From: Apteryx mantelli
Lineage: Eukaryota > Chordata > Aves > Apterygiformes > Apterygidae
NCBI RefSeq assembly: GCF_036417845.1
Contig: NW_027118693.1
Span: 3,296,001-3,360,000, forward strand
Direction of reading: 5' to 3'
DNA: 64,000 nt
Below the pieces are notes generated by a model that saw only the letters and a list, made by a program, of their open reading frames with translations, had not been told where the DNA came from and ran no database searches. This document shows, piece after piece, positions 58,311-64,000 of this stretch (its first letter is position 1; every line of letters starts with the position of its first letter). Made by a program: the position numbers and the translations under genes.

Positions 58311-59530
58311 CAGAAGTCAGCAAATTCCCCTTGGTGTGCAGTGGGCAGCTTTTTGGTAAACATAGTGTACTGGGGAAATGCGCACTGCTATTAATAGATG
58401 CCAAAAGCAAAGCATGCCCATTTGTAGTAACACGTAAACAACTGTTAAAAATAACAGTCTTAATCCTAATAGCAACATGATTGGTCTGGCCTATTGACCC
58501 AAATTCGGTGAATCTGAGTGTTGTTCCAGTTCAATATGTTGACACAGAAATCTTATTTCCTTTAATTGCAAGCATTTCTTTCCTGCACCGAAAGATCAGT
58601 TTGTTCCCCAAGCTGGAATAGTTCCCTTTAGAGGAGCTTCAAATAGATTTGGTCACCTTTTTTGTAATTATTTTTTCCATATTTCCCTGTCTTCTCTATA
58701 GTAAACAGACAACTTTAACTTCAGATCAACAGCTGTTACCCTTATGCTTAGATTTTACCATCTTTTTCTCTTTCTTTCCTTTCCTTTCATCAAGGGAAGG
58801 TGTTAGCCCCTTCCTTAGGAGCATCAATTTTTACAAACACTAGAATACAGCTGTTGAGTTTCGTTATCAGCCTGGTATGAGTATCCTCTCATTCTTAGGT
58901 CTGCCATCTTCCTTTGGTGTTACTTCTCTTCTGGCTCCTAGATTCATTCTATTATTTAGATACTTTTAAAAAACACATTACTTAGCCTAACAATTCTACC
59001 ACTCTTTCTGGCTGCTTCTTTTCAAGTTCTTGCTCTTCAGAGGGTCACTCTGCAAAACCCAAACAAAAAGTAAACCCTACCAAGGCCATTCGGTTGTTAT
59101 AGTTTGGTTTTAACTGTAACTGCTGAAGCTACTTCTTTTAAGGTTACTCAGTTACATCCATCTATTATTCACATTTGAACAGGGTTTTTTTTTCCATTGA
59201 TTTTTCTTTATGCTCAGAAACTTTTACTACAGCTTGGGGCATTTTCCAGCCCCTTCTGGTTTCTGGTGTACTTAAAGATGCTGGCTTTTCACATTCGAGG
59301 TCTTTTCTTGTTTCCTAACTCTGCCCCTGGGGCTCTTCTCTGCAGAGCCCGATCTCCACCCTGAGTCCTCCTGTGCCTCAGTGCCAGGCAGAGCAGTTCT
59401 ACTGGGCAGGGGGGGCAGAGCGTTTCTCACGGTCTTGTGAGAAACAAGCTGCCCAAGCCCAGTCCTGCTTTCCACCCAAAGCCTCCCCTGCTTTGCTCCC
59501 TCTCCTCTTTCACTTCTCCTTCATGTCTTT
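58311..59530. other. No recognised gene
   Basis: AT-rich, with pyrimidine-rich runs near 58765. From about 59455 it begins to resemble the flank of the CCAAT module in the palindrome arms. Confidence 0.4.
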
Positions 59531-59618
59531 TTTTCCCTCCACATGGTGGACTCCAATTGGCTGACAGAGCCATCAGTGAAATCCAGACCCGCCCCCCTCC
59601 TCCTGCCAACCAATAGGC
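59460..59618 (+). promoter_or_regulatory. Paired CCAAT module, diverged third copy
   Basis: About 150 bp match the palindrome arms at 47570-47720: TTTGCTCCC...CTCCTCTTTCAC, CAATTGGCTGACAGAGCC, ATCAGTGAAATC, and CCAATAGG. ATTGG near 59556 and CCAAT near 59611 keep almost the same spacing as in the arms. It is in the same orientation as the left arm, but the CpG-rich island that follows in the arms is missing here. Confidence 0.6.
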
Positions 59619-61942
59619 GGGTCACAAATCAGCAGCTGCCTATGGAAATGAGCTAGGGGAGGAGTCACAATGCTGCAGCGTCCAGATGGTGTGTTGTAAA
59701 GGTGAGGTTACAAACTGTCCATTTAATCGGGGAATGTGGGAACAGAAGAGAGAGCCAGACAGCTCCTGGGGGTCCTGCGTGATGCTGGGGGCCGTGCTGC
59801 TCTTGGGAATCCCAGACCGGGCTGTGTTTCTGTACAAAAGTCTGGAAAAGCCTTGATGCAAGCCCCTAGAGAAGAGGGATTTTCCTGGACGCTTAGAGAA
59901 AGCCATGCAGGACCCAGGGATGTTGAGGGAAACTCATCCCACCCACACCAAAGCCACTGCTCTCCCTGGAGACCTTCCTGGATCCTCAGGCTGGCAGCAG
60001 GAGGGGGTGTGGGGGCACAGCCATGTCCCAGACTAGCCTCCTTCAGGTCTTCAGCTTCACAACGTGTCACAGCTTCAAATGAGCTCTGTAGAGCAGCACT
60101 TTCCATGCCCCTGGTGTGGAGAGAAGACTTTGGGTAGACAAGCAGGAGACAGGGGAGAGAAAGGGCAGAGACACCAGGCTGCAGAGCTGCGGCTCCCAGC
60201 ATCACAGAGGGGGTGCCACAGGCTCAAGAAGCAACCCAAACAAGTAAAGGAGTCCTTCCTTTTGCAGTGACTTGGAAAGCCACATCTCTCACAGTATTCA
60301 AGGCAAATGGAGTCTCCCTTCTGCAAGATTTGTCCCAGGCCTGTGCAGAGACTAGGAAGAGCAGGAAGGTCGGTTGCATGGATGCTCTCAAACTTCAGCA
60401 GCTGCAGAGATGGGTGCTGGTCATCTCACACACTTCGGAGTGAGTCAAAATGCAGGTCCTGAGGCATTGCACTGCCTCATAACGTCTGCACTGGAGCCTG
60501 GACAGCAGCACTGCAGTGTGTGGGCATGTCCTGAGAAGCCCAGAGACATAAGACGTGGCAGATCCAGGATGTCAGCGCTGTACAGAGCCCGGGAGAGCAA
60601 GGGTGCCTGCGGGGAGGAGGAGGGCAGGGGGCTGAGGAGCGTACCCAGGGGAGAAGCACAGCCCCAAGGTGACACTGAAAAGCACAAGGACCAAATGAGG
60701 CCCAGGGATGAGAAATGGCTTTCCTCAGGCTCAGCCAGAAGGAAAGATGGGCAAATTTCATGGGGAATGGGAAAACTTCCCCACATTTGCTACGTGGCCT
60801 CGCCCATGGCTTTGGAGCCTGGCAGGCTCCAGGGTCCTGGATAAGGGCCTCTGGATGATGTGTGTTAAGGCTATGTTTGCTCTTCTCTGGCATAGCATCT
60901 CTAGCTCAAGCACTGCCGACTGAGAAACCTTGCCGAGCACTTTTAAAAGCAAAGAGCCGGCCTTGGTGCCTAAAGGAGGAAAGCTACGTCCTGTCCCACA
61001 TTGTCCTACATCCTGCTTACACAAAAAGAGTGGCCCACAGCAGAAACCAGTTTTGAGGCTCACCAAAGCATTTCTCAGCCTGTGGCCATGCTTTGTGCTG
61101 GTTCATCCCACATGCCTTGGATCCTGTAAAAACACCAACCCCCAAACCCCAGATTCCTGCACAGGTCTGCCCAGTGCAGTGACCTGTCAGTGCAGGGGTG
61201 CAGAAGTGACGTCTCCAGTGCCCCATTTGAGATATTTCACAGTCTTTGGCACTGTCTGGAGACATTCCTGAAGGATTTATCAGAAAATTATGGAAAATAA
61301 CTGCAGTGAAGGGAAGTGATGGCTTTCCAGGACATGAGGGGAAATCTCTCTGCTCTCTCCCTGCCTGTGCCATCTCCATGGCAGTGACCTACTGAGCCCC
61401 TAGATGACACGAGCTGAGGTCCCAATGGGACATGCCACATCACAGGGAGGTCTCCCCGGTGTTGTTGTGGGGACCCTCACTTCCCTGTGAGGCCCAGGCA
61501 CTCCTGGGCACTGCTCACACCCTCCCCACGGCTGCCCTTCATAGTGGCTCCATGGCAAGGAGAGGGGACAGGAGGCAGTGGGACCACGTTGGGGTCCCTC
61601 ACCAACAGGTGGAGGAGCAGGGGCATGTTGGAAAGGAGTTTTGGGTAATGAGATGGGAAGAGCGTCCTGTTTCTCTGGCTGGAGAGGTGAAACGAGAGCA
61701 AGAGGGCAAGCGAGACGGAGGACTGCTGGATGGACACCATCAGCCAGGACCACAGCTCCTTGTTCCCAACACTCCTGCAGCTCTCCACTGAGGGTAAGGG
61801 CTTTGGGAGATCCTTCCCGAGGTGTCGCACAGAGACTGTTAACTGACAAAACCGCTGTGGATCCCAGGCTGTGGGGGTGGCTGGACAGGGCTGGGGGCTG
61901 CTGCGAGAGCCCTGCCTGACGGTCCCCTCTGGCTCAGGGGAC
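59619..61942. other. No recognised gene
   Basis: GC-moderate DNA with short frames on both strands and no named family. Confidence 0.45.
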
Positions 61943-64000
61943 AATGTGGCAGCCAGGACTGCTGGGTCCTGGGGCTGGGGCTGTCCTGAGCCCCAAGGCT
62001 TCTGTGCAAACAGCTCCATCACCTCTTAGGGTGGGGGGGGCATGGGAATCCATGACAGGTTTTCCTGAGAGTGGGTCCCCCTTTGGGGTCTGGCTCTGAG
62101 AGGAAAGGGGTCCTGCATCCCAGAGGCTGAGGTGGCCTGCAGCTCCATGGGGCTCTCAAGAGCCTGCTGGAAATGTCCATATACCATAATGAAACCATGA
62201 CCTTGTAATAACACCAAGCCCACTGGGTGTTTGGGAAAATCTTTGTTCCTTCCCCCTGGATCCTTCCAACTTGGCGCAGCATGTTTTGGGCTCAGAGATG
62301 CCACCTTCAGATGGCCACAGCCCCGTCCTCCTGCAAATTGGGCTCAAACCTCTGCACCCAAAAGAACATACATTGCAGAGGGCAGATTGGAAACAGGCGG
62401 AGGTGCAATCCCCATTCAACAGGTCCTGGCTGACACCAAGGTCTTTTCTCTGAGCTGGGGTGGGCAGTGCTGAGGTGAGCCCAACACAGCCATCTCCCCC
62501 AGCCCCCTCATGACCCCACACCACCGCTCCCTAGCTGAGCCCTAGGGCAGCCGTGGGCAGGGGGCTGGGGCAGGAGGGGCGAGAGGACTCTGCCCTGCCC
62601 TGCCCTGGGGGCAGCAGGACGCTACCCACAGGCTCCAGCACCCCAGCCAGCCCCAGGGCCCCCACGCCGGTGCCACAGCTGCCACCAGCACCGGCCCCAG
62701 TGCTGCCCCACAGCGCCCCGCACGGCCCCCAGGGCGCAGGGCAGCCAGCAGCCCCGCGGGGCCCCTTCCGCACAGCCCAGCCCCGCCGGGGCAGTGGCCG
62801 CGTCCCGGGTCCCCACACTGCCCGCACACACGGCGCCGCGCTGCCCCCAGGCCCTGCTGCGCCCCACGCTGCCGCCCATAACATGGCGCCCCACCGCGGG
62901 GGAGGGGGCGGACATACCCGCCAGGACAGGAGGGCCCAGCGTTGCCATGGCATCGCCCCAGTGCAGCCCTCCTATTGGCTGTCAGGAGGAGGAGGGCGGG
63001 CATCGATTTCACTGATGGCTCTGTCAGCCAATTGCAGTCCAACATGTGGAAAAAAAAAGACGTCAAAGACGTGAAAGAGGAGCGGGAGCAAAGCAGGCGA
63101 GAAGCGAGCGGGTGAGAGGGTTTGGTGGGGGCAGCGGGCGCGTTCAAATGGCGGCGGGTGCCCTCCCGCCGGGGCGGGGCAGCGGTGCTGGCTTTGCCGG
63201 GGCTGCTTTGCTGCAGGAGCTGCAGCAGGGGCTGGTGGGGCCGTGAGCAGGGGCCAGAGCGACGTGGGCCAGAGGGGGGAGCTGCCCTGCAGGCAGACGT
63301 GGCGGCCTGCCGCGAGCAGCTGGGCCGGGGCGGCTCGGTGGGGTTTGGGGGCAGGAAGCTTTGGCCCTGTGGTGGCTCTGGGATCCCTGTTAAAGCGTTT
63401 CCCTGAGGTGCTGCTGCCAGCGCAGCCCCAGGTGCTGCTCGGAGCTGCGTTTGGGAGGTGCTGGGCAAAGTGTGAGCAGGCTGCTGGTGTCCTCGCGAGG
63501 TGCCCTTCCCAATGGTGTCTTCTGTTGTGAAAACTGCATTTCCGAGTGTCTCTGAGAGAGGCTGTCCCCGCATGTCATGCCATGCCTTAGCCGTTGTTTT
63601 TGCTCCCTGCCTCTTGCTTTGCGCCGAGACCTGTGAGCCTGGCAGCAGGGTGAAGGGTGTTTGCAGAAGAGCTGTGTAAGTGTGAGCTGTTTTGCTTGTC
63701 AGGGGCCTTGAAAGTTGATGAACGGCCAGTGCTTGCACTTGCCGTTGTTCTTTCCATGCTCCTAGGTCAGGGTGAAGAGTTGCTGAATTGTGTCTCTGCT
63801 GGTTTCACCAACTGAGATGCCCTGGCCTGAGTCCTTCCGCGTGTCTCCAATTGTGAGGGCCTAAAATAGGAGAATGCTTGTTGTCCTGGATGTGTAGAGG
63901 ATTTTCTGGTTTTGTTCAGCATTGGGGAAGGAAGCAGAGTTCTGAGTTGCGGGAAGGCTTCTCCCTGTGCCTGGGACATGAGGCCCTGCTGTCTTCAGTT
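61943..64000 (-). repeat. Right arm of the inverted duplication (cut by window end)
   Basis: Reverse complement of 46676-48752. Base 64000 pairs with 46676, still inside the identical part, so the duplication very likely continues beyond the window. The open frame corresponding to the left arm's is 398 codons (62542-63738) and shares its first roughly 290 residues apart from a 4-residue difference. Confidence 0.95.
62967..63050 (-). promoter_or_regulatory. Paired CCAAT module, copy 2
   Basis: Inverted counterpart of 47637-47720, base-identical as far as I can compare, with ATTGG and CCAAT in the same arrangement. Confidence 0.5.

Overview
The window looks like avian nuclear DNA. The evidence is several CR1 LINE copies with the CR1-type reverse transcriptase and 3' tail, single-exon olfactory receptor (OR) genes including the bird-expanded OR14-like type, a class I (gammaretrovirus-like) endogenous retrovirus (ERV), and GC-rich islands between AT-richer stretches. 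I cannot name the species. Nothing prokaryotic (operons, ribosome binding sites, CRISPR) is expected or seen.

Layout. 1-15.7 kb: an edge of diverged satellite, CR1 pieces (2.3 kb; 9.5-11.3 kb), an OR14-like pseudogene (4.9-5.8 kb, minus) and an intact OR (14.7-15.7 kb, plus). 18.6-20.4 kb: a 5'-truncated CR1 whose reverse transcriptase frame is still open. 20.4-21.5 kb: an inverted copy of the satellite edge found at 43 kb. 21.5-27.9 kb: a provirus with two 514/515-bp LTRs that differ by 7 substitutions and one indel, and decayed gag, pro, pol and env. 27.9-37.4 kb: mostly unrecognised sequence with one CR1 end and some splice-flanked open segments. 37.4-43.1 kb: a 65-bp tandem satellite (roughly 63 units) carrying two solo LTRs of one family in opposite orientation, each with its own 5-bp target duplication. 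43.1-46.4 kb: diverged satellite edges. 46.7-48.8 kb and 61.9-64.0 kb: two inverted arms of about 2.1 kb, part of which is essentially identical; they enclose an intact OR (53.2-54.2 kb, minus), an OR pseudogene (56 kb) and a probable solo LTR (57.5-58.3 kb).

The working genes I can support are two intact ORs (seven-transmembrane odorant GPCRs of olfactory neurons). Each has an odd key residue: one lacks the usual Asn and Tyr of the TM7 NPxxY motif, the other lacks the extracellular-loop-2 cysteine of the canonical disulfide. The rest is a repeat-driven landscape: satellite, inverted duplications and retroelements lying at their boundaries.

The most unusual structure is in the ERV leader. 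Six tandem 30-31-bp units there each carry a tRNA T-arm-like sequence (four exact at the pol III B-box core), and its 3' strand is complementary to part of the provirus's own primer-binding site.
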